The notes under the pieces were generated by a model. That model saw nothing but the letters and a program-made list of their open reading frames with translations, searched no databases and had not been told where the DNA came from. 64,000 nucleotides of DNA, taken from Monilinia fructicola. Lineage: Eukaryota; Ascomycota; Leotiomycetes; Helotiales; Sclerotiniaceae. This document shows positions 51,861 through 61,994 of the stretch, in pieces (the first letter of the stretch is position 1; each line of letters starts with the position of its first letter). The stretch lies in the NCBI GenBank assembly GCA_008692225.1, contig VICG01000015.1:513001-577000 (forward strand). Direction: 5' to 3'. The position numbers and the translations under genes were made by a program.

Positions 51861-54057
51861 CAGATACGATGAGGTAAATATCATGCTTATATTACAAATC
51901 CATAACCATACTCATAAGCCAGCACCCATACATTCTCCTCATTCATACAATCTTCAGATTATACTGAGTATAATGCATTTAAAATGATTAATTAAACTAA
52001 AAAGCAAATAAGTGCATGTTAAAGTAAATAGTTTATCAAATAATATTAAAGCCAGATTTGCTTATGAATTTCTAAAATATGTAGAAATCGCGATAGAAAG
52101 ATTTTAATAAGTAAATAATCTTATTATTAACAATTTTTGATAAATAGCTTCAATTTATTGAGTTGAATTTAACAAACATGTAGAAGAGTAACCCAAAATT
52201 GTAATTCCTCCTCGACAAATGTAATATCATGTAAATATATAATTTTGCAATAGTAATTGAGTATTGTATATGGATAATAAATAATAATGAATATCGTTAT
52301 TAGTTATAGAAATTATTATTGATATATTTTTTCCATTGAAATTACGCAGGGCAAAATAAGAATTTTCCAACTCCCGTACAGACAGTTATAAGGGAAGGTA
52401 TATATTTCTTTATTTCTAATCTACTTCTACGGTTAGTATCAATTTTAACATTTGAAATAATATGTATTATAACTAAAAAGTATCCTCGAGATGATAAAAG
52501 AGAGTTAAGTACATTAATCATTTTTTAAAACCTAGACTCAGGTCTTCCATTCTTATCCTAATACACCCATCACTTAGGCTATTATTTATTAGAGAATTTT
52601 TTATAAACGCCCCTTACTACAATCTCTCTATTAAATCTATATATAATCACTTATTCTATTACCCTCGTTTTATATCAAGTGACCCTTCTGTAATTTATAA
52701 ACTGTACCCTCTATATATTACTACCTCATCGTTTACATTTCCAAGCTATTCTTAATAAATTACTACCCTCTTATCTGTACCTCTCTCAATTCCCTAATAC
52801 TTATCAGAAACATTTTAGCGCTCTGTACCACTCTTCCTCTGCCTTCTTCTCTCTCTGCGTTCCTCTCCTACATTCTCTCCCTCCAACGAGTGCCTTACCT
52901 CTCACCCCTTTATATTATCATTTTATTTATCAATAACTTCTTAGCTCTATTTAATCTTCTAAATCTTCTTTTTCAAACAACTTTCATTTAACCTAGAGCT
53001 CCCAATCTTAGAGCCATCTTTCCCCTATTCAGGACGTGTGGTAAAGATATATTTCAGCCTGACTTAAGAAAATCAAAAGCCTGCAATTTGGTCCATATCA
53101 TTTATCCTATTTACATTCCCCTCATATCATAATTATTAAAGCGCTTGTTATTTACTTAACCCCTAATAAGATAAATCATCATCCATTGTTCATTCCTTAT
53201 TCAAGCTTACGGGATACATATCCTGCAATTCACTTTTTCGGCTTGGGATTTTATGACTATACTTAAGAAAAGTTTACTTATAGTAATAGGAAATCCTATG
53301 TAACATTATGAAGAGGCTTTATTATAATAAAAGAAAAACGCTTCAATCAAATTCGACATGCTAATTACAATATAATCAAAAGAAATACAAAACGCTCTTA
53401 AACAGGGAAAAATAAGGATATGAGACTCTAGAATAAATCGCTGATACTCATAGTCCCCCCTGTAAAGTGATAATATTACTATATCTAGTGATTATAGGGA
53501 GAGCACATAAACTTAAAAGGGCTTTAGTGATTCCTACATATTGATGAAACCATATTCTCTCAATTTAAATTAAATAGGAGATCCAAGCGATTTGTAAAAG
53601 ACTGAGAACAGGCAGTTATTGGTGTTATAGGCCTTGCTTTACTTTATAGCTCAAATTAGACTCACTAGAGCCTAAATACTGAAAGTAGTATAATGAACGC
53701 TAGTGCGAGATTGGAGAGAAGCTTAGTGGAATCGTTTCGATAGTGACCATGAGAAACCTTATTAACTACACTGTAACCTCACTAGCAGCCTTGAACAATA
53801 CTACCTTGACACGCTCGCGAATTTTGTTGCTTCTATTATTTTTAAATTTTGGGAATTATTATTCATCCATTCGTCCATCCATCATATTCATAAACCACCC
53901 CAAATATCTCGAATCATTTACATTTATTACACTTACACTTGCACTTACATTTACATTCATTGACAGTGTTTGATTTTATTCTTCGAGCAGAAGAAAATCA
54001 AATTTCGTTCCTTCTTTTCATCAAGGCGAATGCATGATTAATTATTTGGTACGGGTA
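51861..54057. other. Gene-free region with a second pyrimidine-rich stretch
   Basis: About 52,540-52,920 is again C/T-biased (CTCTTCCTCTGCCTTC, TCTCTCCCTCCAACG). 53,917-53,957 has short ATTTACA/ACTTACA hexamer-like repeats. The 76-codon frame at 53,743-53,973 has no family resemblance. Otherwise nothing is recognised until the GH76 promoter. Confidence 0.45.
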
Positions 54058-54267
54058 CCAGATCAACATCATCAACATCATCATCTTCATCATACCTTGA
54101 TATTTTGAAGCTATTGGCATTTCGTTCTACACTATTTTCTCCTAGTACCGGTACTTACTAGATACTTACTCTCTTTTACCACCACCACCACTACTACTAC
54201 TACGTCTGGTACTCTTTTGAAGAAACCCCCAAAAAATAAACTTATTGAACAGATCGACCTTTCTTCT

Positions 54268-54299
<32 letters not shown>

Positions 54300-54350
54300 C
54301 TCTTCTCCCCCTTCCTCCTCTTCCTCCTCTTCCTCTTCCTCTGCTTCTGA
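54058..54350 (+). promoter_or_regulatory. Probable promoter/5' leader of the GH76 gene, with microsatellites
   Basis: Immediately upstream of the GH76 start codon. It contains CATCAA/CATCAT triplets at 54,064-54,094, ACC/ACT triplets at 54,178-54,202, and a long TTC/TCC tract at 54,258-54,347. CT-rich tracts just before the start are common in well-expressed genes of filamentous fungi, so this is probably the transcription-start and leader area. No clear TATA box. Confidence 0.5.
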
Positions 54351-54365
54351 TACAGTATCAACAAC

Positions 54366-56492
54366 ATGGTTTCCGTCAAATTATTAAGAGGGGTTATCCT
54401 AGCTCTTCCTGTCTTACAATTTGTATCTGGTCTGACTCTTGATACCTCCAGTCCAAGTATGTAATTTGACTTTTCTATACTTGACTTACTTATTACCCCT
54501 TTGCTGACAACCTTTCTACAGCTTCAATCAAGAATGCAGCAGGTACTATTGCGTATTGGTCTTATGAAATATTATACCGGAAATGTCACCAATACTCCAG
54601 ATACCATCGCCGTACTGCCAGCTCCATATTATTGGTGGGAGGCGGGTGCAATGTGGGGGTCCATGATCGATTATTATCACTACACGGGAGATGCTTCATA
54701 TAACGATGTCACCAAAACAAGCCTTGGAATCTCAAGTCGGTCCGCTTTTCGATTACATGATGCCCAACCATCAAAAGGATGAGGGAAATGATGATCAAGC
54801 CTTTTGGGGTTTGCGACCATGTCTGCGGCTGAGAAGAACTTCCCGGAACCCTCGAATACGGGGGATTTACTTGGGTGCAATTGACCGAAAATCTGTGGAA
54901 CACCCAGGCCGCTCGCTGGGATACTTCGGCATGTGGTGGTGGTTTGAAATGGCAAATCTTCTCGTTCAATAATGGATATACATACAAGAACTCGGTATCA
55001 AACGGAGCGTTCTTCCAACTTTCCGCCCGTCTTGCTCGATATACTGGGAATCAAACATACGCCGATTGGGCAGAGAAGGTTTACGATTGGACGACCAAGA
55101 TTGGATTGATCGATTCCGATTTTAATACGTTCGATGGTGCCGATGATACCAAAGGTTGCACCGATCCAAATGAAATCACTTGGACGTACAATAATGCCAT
55201 CTTCTTGTACGGATCCGCGGTCATGTACAATCACACCACTGATTCAATTTGGCAATCACGAACTGAAAGCTTTTTGAAAGCCTCGGCCAACTTCTTCACG
55301 TCGGATAATGTCATGTACGAACAAGCATGTGAAACAGTGGGTACCTGCAACAATGATCAATACTCCTTCAAAGCATACCTCTCGCGATTCATGTGGGCAA
55401 CGACTCAAATGGCACCCTTTACCAAGAACACAATCACAACATATCTCACCAAATCCGCATCGGCAGCAGCTGGTGTTTGTACGGGAGCTGGCAATGCTTG
55501 CGGCGCAAAATGGTATACTGGATCTTCCGATAATATACTTGGTGTCGGACAACAGATGGGTGCTCTGGAAGTTATCCAGGGATTGCTGGTATCTTCCGCT
55601 GCCCCACCCATTGTCAAAGGCCAGGCGCTTGTTCAAGCACCATCTTATTCAAACATCATCTGCCACTGCCAGCGCGACTAGCACATCCATCGTTTCGAGT
55701 TCCAGTAAAAAGCCTACCCTTAGCAGTGCTAGTAGTGTCGCCGTCACTGCTTCATCCACCAGAGTCATCGAAACCAGCACCGTAGAAAGTAGTGCGCCGG
55801 TTTCTACTTCTACGGTACACTATTCCCCTGAAACCCCCTCCTTTACTGCGCAGCCTTCTACTACAGCCTCGTCAGAAGAGATACACTCTTCAACTGCGAA
55901 TTCTCCTTCGGCTGTACAGTCTTCCACTAGAGCCTCGTCAAAATTACGCCCTTCCACCATACCCCCTTCTTCTGCTTGTACAGAATTCTTCCGAGGTATA
56001 CGTTCCCACTGTGCTCCCTTCTGCTACCATAGAAGCATCTTCTGCAATTGTTTCCGCGGTATCATCTGCTAGTTCTTTGACAACTTCTGCGCCTGTGTTC
56101 GACACACAACAACCACCGTCCATATTATCCACAGCACAACTGTATCTTGCTCAAACTCTTCTGTATATGCAAACTCCACTGGTTGGTTCGCGCCGTCGTC
56201 GTTCTTGTCTAGTCATCGTACAACTGCTTTATCGACTCCTGTTACTGTTACCACTCATTCATCTGCGTCTTCGAAGTCTTCAACGGCCTTACTGATTGAT
56301 ACCTCTACACAGCCGACACCTAAATCTACCGTGGCCAGCATCAAGGGAACTTCGATTGCACCAACAGCGGCTTCGGCTGCGGCGGCTGCGGCAACGACAT
56401 CGGTCAGTGCTGCCGTGGGAAGAAACATGAAAGTTTCGGGACCGGGATTGGTGGCCGGTGTGCTCGGCGTTGGGTGGTTATTCGTTTTGTAG
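54366..56492 (+). CDS. GH76 family GPI-anchored mannan endo-1,6-alpha-mannosidase (DCW1/DFG5-like), frame broken by about seven indels
   Basis: Family role: DCW1/DFG5 proteins are GPI-anchored enzymes at the fungal plasma membrane/cell wall, annotated as endo-1,6-alpha-mannosidases and thought to attach GPI mannoproteins to wall glucan. Seen here: ATG at 54,366, a hydrophobic signal (LLRGVILALPVLQFVSG), a 65-bp intron, then YYWWEAGAMWGSMIDY, the Asp-Asp motif GNDDQAFWG (the usual catalytic pair), ITWTYNNAIFLYGSAVMYN, a long Ser/Thr-rich stalk and a hydrophobic C-terminus (LVAGVLGVGWLFVL) typical of GPI signals. The frame changes at 54,556-54,557 (+1 T), 54,714-54,717 (+1 A), 54,810-54,812 (-1 T), about 54,869 (-1), about 55,630-55,665 (+1), about 55,970-55,985 (+1) and about 56,085-56,105 (-1 or +2). 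Each side of each break still reads as good protein, so this is either a very young pseudogene or a stretch of uncorrected assembly errors. Orthology to DCW1 versus DFG5 is not decided. Confidence 0.85.
54457..54521 (+). other. Intron 1 of the GH76 gene
   Basis: 65 bp, donor GTATGT after exon 1 (91 nt), branch-like TTGCTGACAAC at about 54,502-54,512, acceptor CTACAG. Splicing joins the codon A|CT and gives ...TSIKNAAGTIAY, as expected for the N-terminus of the mature enzyme. Length and signals are typical of ascomycetes. Confidence 0.8.
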
Positions 56493-57989
56493 AAAGGGAG
56501 ATCAGAGCCACGAGGAGTGAGGTGACATTGGATAATGCGTGGGGGAGGTGAGGTGAGGTGTGTAGATGCAGGATGTAGGATGCTTGAGTTGGGAGAGATG
56601 GTTGTATAGGATCACCTTTGCTTGTATTTACTGGCATCAGAGTGGCATTTTCTTCGTTATGGTTGGATGGAAGGATTGATTGCAGAAGACTACTGGTTAG
56701 TATTTGGGGTCGGACTGAAAAGTTTCAGAGAAAGATTTAATAGATTGATACCCCAGAACCATAGATAGGGAGGGAAGAAATTTTATACAAAACAATGTGG
56801 TGGCGTATTGGTTCGAGCTGGTATTTAGGAAGGGAGTTGGGAAATGTCTTGGAGTTAAAAGTGTACAATAGGATTGGAGATGAGATGATAGGGGAGGAAA
56901 GGAGAGAAGAGGAGATGTTTCGTATCGGGATCATGTCTTTCTGGACTTGATGGTGGTTGATCATGGATGGTAGATTGAAAGAGAAAAGTTTCGTTTCTTG
57001 TAAATATGTACGATAGATCGATACCCAAGTATAACACTAGGTATAATGTATATGGTAGAATCCTCAACACCAAGTTTCAAGGCCATGATTGCTTGCTTGC
57101 TTGCTTTACTTGCATGAATGATGAGAATAACGGAGAGGTGAAGATGAGGATTCTTGTTAGCATTTAAATATCCATAGGATTTAATGTTATGGTTTGGAGG
57201 GCGGCGTTTGTTATTTTTAGGTTGTGCTTTGATATACTGTTATTGTGTGGAAGATAAAGTGGGAGGGAGAAGGGAGGAGGGAGAGGGGAGGAATAGTAAT
57301 AATGATGATGGTAGAGTAGTGAAGAAGATGAAGAAGATGAAGAAGAAGAAGAAGAAGAAGAAGAAGAAGAAGAAGAAGAAGAAGAAGAAGAAGAAGAAGA
57401 AGAAGAAGAAGAAGAAGAAGATGATGGTAGTAGTAATAGTTATTATGGTAATGGTAATAAACAAAAGTATAAAAGATACGGAGGAGTTATATATATAAAC
57501 TTGAATATGAGAGGAATATTGGCGGGGAGGATTGTTGTTGAGAACTCATTGAGGGTAGAGAGGGAATGGTGTGTATTTGGGGAACGAAATTAACAGAATC
57601 TATTATTTAAGGTAGAAGTACGGCGATGGAATGGAGATTGAGAAGAGGAGGGGGAATGTTTTATTTGTATTGCTGTTAACAAGGTGAATGGTATGTAAAA
57701 GGTAATTCTATTGTTGAGAATGGGTTGCGTGTTCGGATATATCTATCTACTCTGCATTTGAAGGATATCAAGTCAGAGCCGTGAAGAATGGGTACAGGTT
57801 AGAAGATGCATCACAGAACACTTGATAAGGGACATGTTAATACTCTGGATGATAAGAGTTCGATTGTTCCATGACAGTGACTTGATTATTATCTCTAATC
57901 ATTGAACATATGTACATGAAGTGGAAGAATACAAAGAACCATCACATCTAATGTCCATCTCCATCCCTAAACTCCAAACCCCCGACTGC
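56493..57989. other. Intergenic region between the GH76 and secreted-protein genes
   Basis: No convincing gene. Frames at 56,737-57,073 on the minus strand are short and compositionally unlike the neighbouring genes. It contains a CTTG repeat (57,089-57,105) and a large GAA tract (57,321-57,423). The GH76 3' UTR should lie just after 56,492 and the 3' UTR of the minus-strand gene at the right edge, so the genes converge here. Confidence 0.55.
57321..57423 (+). repeat. (GAA)n microsatellite, about 100 bp
   Basis: Purine-only triplet tract of GAA/AAG units with a few GAT interruptions at the left. The complementary strand is pure pyrimidine. It makes spurious poly-Lys and poly-Phe frames on both strands, which should not be annotated. 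Mirror-repeat purine tracts of this length can form triplex DNA. Confidence 0.95.
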
Positions 57990-58069
57990 AAACGCTTCAT
58001 CCGCATATTGCATCCCACGCAGCAGTCATAAACTCCAATCCCACCGTCCTGAAAACCCCAACCTTCCTC

Positions 58070-58363
58070 TCAGTATTTACAATTTTTCTTGATGCAACGA
58101 GCACCAGCCACCCAACATTTCTCGTAGTGGATCCCCAAAAGGCGGAGGGCAGGTATACGATGACATCCATTCGTATCATGCCATCCCTGGTCAACTTCCT
58201 TTTGCGTGGCACAGGCACGATGTTCGCTTTTCCGGAAGGGACAGTATGGCTTGATCTTTCGGTAAACCTGGTAGGTGGTAGACGGACCGAAGGACCGTCT
58301 ATCATGGACGTGGGAGGGGTTGATGGTGGTGCCTGCAGTGTCGGCTCGATCCGTTAGCTCAGC
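58070..58363 (-). CDS. Second six-cysteine domain, in frame after the stop of the upstream secreted protein
   Basis: Minus strand. 97 codons without a stop run from directly after the TGA of the neighbouring gene (58,364-58,366) to the next stop at 58,070-58,072, in the same frame. The last ~58 residues repeat the neighbour's cysteine domain: CATQKEVDQGWHDTNGC here against CITQKEVDQGWHDRPGC there, then KCWVAGARC against HCWDAGDDC, and CIKKNCKY at the end against CVKEDCRY. All six cysteines are kept and the two central spacings are the same or differ by one residue. There is no in-frame ATG and no own signal peptide. It could be a duplicated terminal exon reached by alternative splicing, a read-through extension, or the end of a tandem gene duplicate that lost its front. 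The first ~40 residues are a linker with no match in the neighbour. Confidence 0.55.
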   Translation of the reverse strand, partial: AELTDRADTAGTTINPSHVHDRRSFGPSTTYQVYRKIKPYCPFRKSEHRACATQKEVDQGWHDTNGCHRIPALRLLGIHYEKCWVAGARCIKKNCKY

Positions 58364-58864
58364 TCAGTATCTACAATCTTCCTTCACACAATCATCGCCC
58401 GCATCCCAACAATGCGTGCGTCCAAAGCCCAAGAGGAACAGGTTGCGGTTGTAACACCCAGGCCTATCATGCCATCCTTGATCAACTTCTTTTTGGGTGA
58501 TGCAAGGGCGGGTCTCAGGATAAGGACAAGGTGGTGGTTTGACCTGTGTCTTTTTTGAAACTTTTTCTTCACGTTTGGTGGGCAATTGCGAGGAGGGATG
58601 GCTGAAAGGTGGAGAGATGCTTTTCTCACCTTCGGTATTGGAGGACGAGGAGGAGGAGGAGGCGGCGGCGAGAACAACGAATGGTGGGCTCAATTCCCAA
58701 TCAGTTGTGTTGAAAGGGAATTTTTGTTGGTGGTTGGTGGTGGTTTGACCCACGACAGCGGCAATGGCTCCAGGAACGCCATTGTCAGCTTTTGGAATCA
58801 CCATTGCTGCGATCAGACTGATGAAAGCAAGCAAGGCGAGAAGAAATGCTGATGAAGGCTGCAT
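58364..58864 (-). CDS. Small secreted cysteine-rich protein, unknown function
   Basis: 166 residues, no intron. An N-terminal signal peptide is clear (hydrophobic FLLALLAFISLIAAMVI, residues about 7-23). It is followed by a Ser-rich low-complexity part (eight Ser around residues 69-76), a basic segment with a KR dipeptide (PTKREEK, a possible Kex2 processing site, about residues 95-101), and a C-terminal domain of about 58 residues with six cysteines, enough for three disulfides. Size, signal and cysteine content match fungal small secreted proteins, some of which are effectors; that role is inferred only. The start is supported by the signal peptide beginning right after the ATG and by a TATA-like box about 115 bp upstream. 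A second copy of the cysteine domain lies immediately downstream in the same frame. I do not recognise the family. Confidence 0.7.
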   Translation of the reverse strand: MQPSSAFLLALLAFISLIAAMVIPKADNGVPGAIAAVVGQTTTNHQQKFPFNTTDWELSPPFVVLAAASSSSSSSNTEGEKSISPPFSHPSSQLPTKREEKVSKKTQVKPPPCPYPETRPCITQKEVDQGWHDRPGCYNRNLFLLGFGRTHCWDAGDDCVKEDCRY

Positions 58865-58992
58865 TTTGTTGGTGAATTTTTTGTGTTGGGGTATGTGTTG
58901 GGGTTTGCGTTTAGGTTTATGTTTGAGTTTGTGTGTGAGTGTGAGTGTGGAAAAAAAAATTCAGAAGGAGGAAAGGGAGTCTTATATAGACA
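58865..58992 (-). promoter_or_regulatory. Promoter and 5' leader of the secreted-protein gene
   Basis: On the minus strand a TATA-like CTATATAAG lies at 58,981-58,989, about 117 bp before the ATG. Between them is a leader rich in CA/CT (ACACTCACACTCACACAC) without ATG, as expected of a 5' UTR. A short ATTAGAACGCTAAGTA-type direct repeat lies at about 58,997-59,028, just upstream of the TATA box. Confidence 0.5.
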
Positions 58993-59985
58993 AAAATTAG
59001 AACGCTAAGTAGAATTAGAACGCTAAGTAAAAGAAGGAAGGAATAAGACACATTGCATCTTTCCTCTTTTATCTTGCTATTCAACCCCCAATAGGTCACT
59101 AACAGAAGATCATCTGGTGCATGTGCTAAGAATGTCTATAAATTTTCAAAAGTTTTCAGTAAATTTTCAATTTTCAATTTTCAACTGTCATAATGTGATA
59201 AACTCGTCAAATTAATCAGGGGGCGTCTGAGTCGTGTGCTATTGATTGACGGCTCGCTAATGATTAACGACCAGGGCTAAAACGACCAGTCCCTTAAAGA
59301 TGGAGACATGAATGCTTCAATGATAGGATCCGATAAATCCACTTTATACAGTATATTCCATTCTTCAAAGATAATTAATGTAGGTACTATCTACTGAAAG
59401 AACATAGTAAGATTAGACTGGTTGATCAGCAAGTCGACTGACAGCGCTGAATGACAGGCATAAGTCAGTGAGCTATAACTGACAGCGACTAGCGTAAGCC
59501 AGTTAGTTATGACTGACAGCTACTATTGCAAGTCAGTTAGTTTAGCAAGTCAAAGGGTATAACGAAATTTCATTCGTCCGTCAGTAAAGATCTAGAAGCT
59601 CGTTGATGATTGACTGATCAATCGCTTGACCAATTTGAGCAAGATCGCAAAATTCAACATGTCATTGACCATTCGCCAAGAAAAGTGATATGATATATAC
59701 ACACATGTAAAGATGACGTCTGTAAAGAGATTGAAGGCGAGATGAAATAATAAATGAGCCTTGCCGTATTTGACATCATCCAACCGGCCCAGGTGTGATG
59801 TCACGGCCGTTCTATGACTGTGATATTGAGGCGAAGGATTTGGGCTATAATCCAAGCAGACATTAAAGATGTAATCTAGACTTTTTTGGATTTGGTCTTG
59901 GCTCTAAGATACATGGCACTAAAAACTTTTGACAAATTGGATAGACGAAAAGCACACTAGATTTATCGGATATGATATGAAAAAG
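58993..59985. other. Intergenic region with a 34-bp tandem repeat
   Basis: No supported gene. The 87-codon minus frame at 59,592-59,855 has two hydrophobic segments but no family resemblance, and its neighbouring frames are equally open. The tandem repeat at 59,431-59,545 is the main structure. Confidence 0.5.
59431..59545. repeat. 34-bp tandem repeat, about 3.5 units
   Basis: Units at 59,462-59,495 and 59,496-59,529 have the same length and differ at a few bases; each runs AAGYCAGTKAGYTATRACTGACAG then a variable tail. A shorter diverged unit precedes (59,431-59,461) and a partial one follows (59,530-59,545). CTGACAG/CAGTTAG elements recur, so it could be a protein-binding array, but this is speculative. 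Confidence 0.8.
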
Positions 59986-59989
59986 CTAG

Positions 59990-60454
59990 AATGTACCATC
60001 AATCTGACCCGGTTGAAAATGCGTAAATCTAATTGTCATTAGATTGCCATGAATGGTCTCGGTTGAGCGACACGAGATCGGCCTGCATCGCGAACTGAGA
60101 TATACTGATCTCCGATTATCGGTGGCTTGGAGGCAAGGCTTCCCCAGTATGCAAAAATACTGGAATAATACCACGATGTTCACGAAATGCTTGGATGACG
60201 ATATATTTGCGTTGCTTTGAAAATACAGGGACCAAATACCGTGTCGGTTCAGTACCTATCATGCTTTTCTGGGATTCATTGAACAAAATCGGGATATAAA
60301 TGTTCTCCGGCACATATCACACCCCCCAATGATAATACGTTGGTTTCAGCATCAATCCATATCGCTCCAGCCGTTTGTATGGTGCCATCTGTACAAGTGC
60401 CTCATTATAGAGAGGGTGGTTTGCGTTCAGGTTGTTTATCTCCAGTTGATTCAT
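59990..60454 (-). pseudogene. Decayed coding sequence, unknown product
   Basis: Minus strand. From an ATG at 60,452-60,454 one frame reads MNQLEINNLNANHPLYN, then PYKRLERYGLMLKPTYYHWGV, a TGA, then YVPENIYIPILFNESQK and so on to a TAA near 60,115, and still codes plausibly past it (ISQFAMQADLVSLNRDHSW) to about 59,990. The interior stops (TGA probably from CGA) with otherwise protein-like sequence indicate a recently broken gene. The frame is also open for about 12 codons upstream of the ATG. I do not recognise the family. Confidence 0.4.
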
Positions 60455-60756
60455 AAAGCTTCTTGTCAACTTTTGGTTGCTCTATACCGTCTACTGTAAA
60501 AGTGGTGGGTTATGGATCGTACTAAAATGGATTGTCAGACATAGCGTTCCCATGTTCCCGAGGCTCGTGAGAAAAACAAGGCAACTCATGATCTGCATAT
60601 GAGAGCTCGGCTCTAAAGCCTTGTGAGTTAAAACGACGGCCAACCTGCCCATTCCGAGAGGTTTAGAAGGTGGTGCACGAGAGGAAAGAACAGGCGTAGC
60701 ACCGTCTGGTACCCTTGGCTGGAAATCAGGTATTATTGCTTTTTGCGGGTTAATAT
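60455..60756. other. Ambiguous stretch, possibly coding remnant
   Basis: On the minus strand a frame reads DFQPRVPDGATPVLSSR and PPSKPLGMGRLAVVLTHKALE, which looks protein-like. It ends in TTTTACAG just before the decayed frame at 60,454, which could be an old splice acceptor. On the plus strand no equally good frame is seen. It may be an upstream exon of the minus-strand pseudogene. Confidence 0.25.
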
Positions 60757-61994
60757 TTCATCGAGCTAGGGGCTTTGTTGCCGCACCAGCCAACATTACT
60801 GGAGTTTGGAAAGAGGCAACAGGCCCTTTGACTGGTAGCGATGGTAATGGTGGCATTAATTCCGGTATCAAAGGTAAGTTTACTTGATCTCCCGCAGCAC
60901 CACTTCTTGTGGCAGTTGGTGCATTGCAAGGAGCAGTGCCTCGCCTGCCACCTCTGCCTTGTGCGCTTTCTATATCGAAAGAGGCTAGGAAAGAATAGAT
61001 CTGTACGATTGCAACGTGATTTAGAAATGGAATGTAAAGCACATGACTGTTCCAAGCATAAGGTTACTGAATTACAAGAGGGATTAAGGAATATGACAGA
61101 CTTGAGCAAATAAGAAAAGCTTGATTCGAGGTATGTGGACCTTGAATTCAAAGAGGATTTGGAGAACGAGAGAATAGCAAAGAAGAAACAGCTGAATTGC
61201 TAAGAAGAGCTAAGAAGAGAAAGCAAAGATAGACTAAGACAAGTAGACAACGCGAAAAATAAAAGGGAACATGAAAGATGAAGAGGTTCGAAGACCGACA
61301 AGAATGACGGCGATAGTCCTATTGAGTTATATTCTTTGCCTTCTCCTAGAGATGAGATTAACGTATGAAAGAGAAGCTAAATTTTTGAGCGACTTGATAC
61401 CCGTGAGCTTCATAGGCAAGGAATTACAAGTCAACATTCTCACTCATGACTCAACATTGAGGTGGAATCAACTACTAGAATCTTATACGCAATATTCGGC
61501 ATGAATTAGAAAACAAGACGAGGCGAGAGAAAGTTAAGCTTCTGTAAACTTACCAGAAGGAATCAAGCCTATACAGAAAACTCCTTGAATGGAACGCGGA
61601 AGACCAGGTGGTGCTAGAGGCCATCTCGCATGAGCGCAATGTGATTTTTGGGGAAATGGCGGGTGACATGAATGTTATCTTTCAAAATATGAAGCTTTTT
61701 CTCAAGGAACACGGCCTATATAAAGAGCGAGATCAGTACTGGAAAAGATCAATAGGATCCTTTGATGGGACAGATACACACCTAAAGCCACCAATACTAG
61801 GCAAAGAAGAGGCTTTAGCCTTCCTGACAACGCAGAGGAAAAAGAAGTTTCCATATAAATTTGACGAGGAATCCGATGAGGAACCTAGCCCTAGGAGCCC
61901 GAAAACATACTGGGGACGAAGAGGAAGGTTCTCAAATATAATGAGTATCAGGAGTATCACAGATATATCGTACTATATATGCGCAGATACTTAA
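60757..61994 (+). pseudogene. Decayed gene with coiled-coil-like segment, unknown product
   Basis: Plus strand. Readable pieces in order: RGFVAAPANITGVWKEATG and GSDGNGGINSGIKGKFT (60,760-60,890); a Lys/Glu-rich stretch (RLQRDLEMECKAHDCSKHK, LEFKEDLENERIAKKKQ, EELRRESKDRLRQVDNAKNK; 60,990-61,270) with two or three TAA stops; then, in another frame, HELENKTRREKVKLL, a TAA, and an open run from about 61,545 to 61,992 (SSLYRKLLEWNAEDQ, MAGDMNVIFQNMKLFLKEHG, FPYKFDEESDEEPSPRSPK). The charged heptad-like middle suggests a coiled coil. Stops and frame changes indicate a pseudogene, though introns could explain some of them. Part of the left end also reads well on the minus strand. Confidence 0.45.

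Noticed and set aside
54680..54987. Minus-strand frames of about 90 codons
   Set aside because: They are antisense shadows of the GH76 coding sequence, whose plus-strand protein motifs are clear.
56800..56830. tRNA-like B-box (GGTTCGAGCTGG)
   Set aside because: It does not fit the GGTTCGANNCC consensus and no cloverleaf could be placed around it.
57184..57498. Poly-Lys (plus) and poly-Phe (minus) frames
   Set aside because: Produced by the GAA microsatellite read in different frames.
58127..58357. Plus-strand 76-codon frame and minus-strand 102-codon frame at 57,997-58,305
   Set aside because: The real signal here is the minus-strand cysteine domain in a third frame, which matches the neighbouring gene; these are its shadows.
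58539..59000. Plus-strand frames opposite the secreted-protein gene
   Set aside because: Gly/Glu-rich shadows of the Ser/Pro-rich minus-strand gene; no independent support.
59592..59855. 87-codon minus-strand frame with two hydrophobic stretches
   Set aside because: Alternative frames are equally open and there is no recognisable family or conserved pattern.
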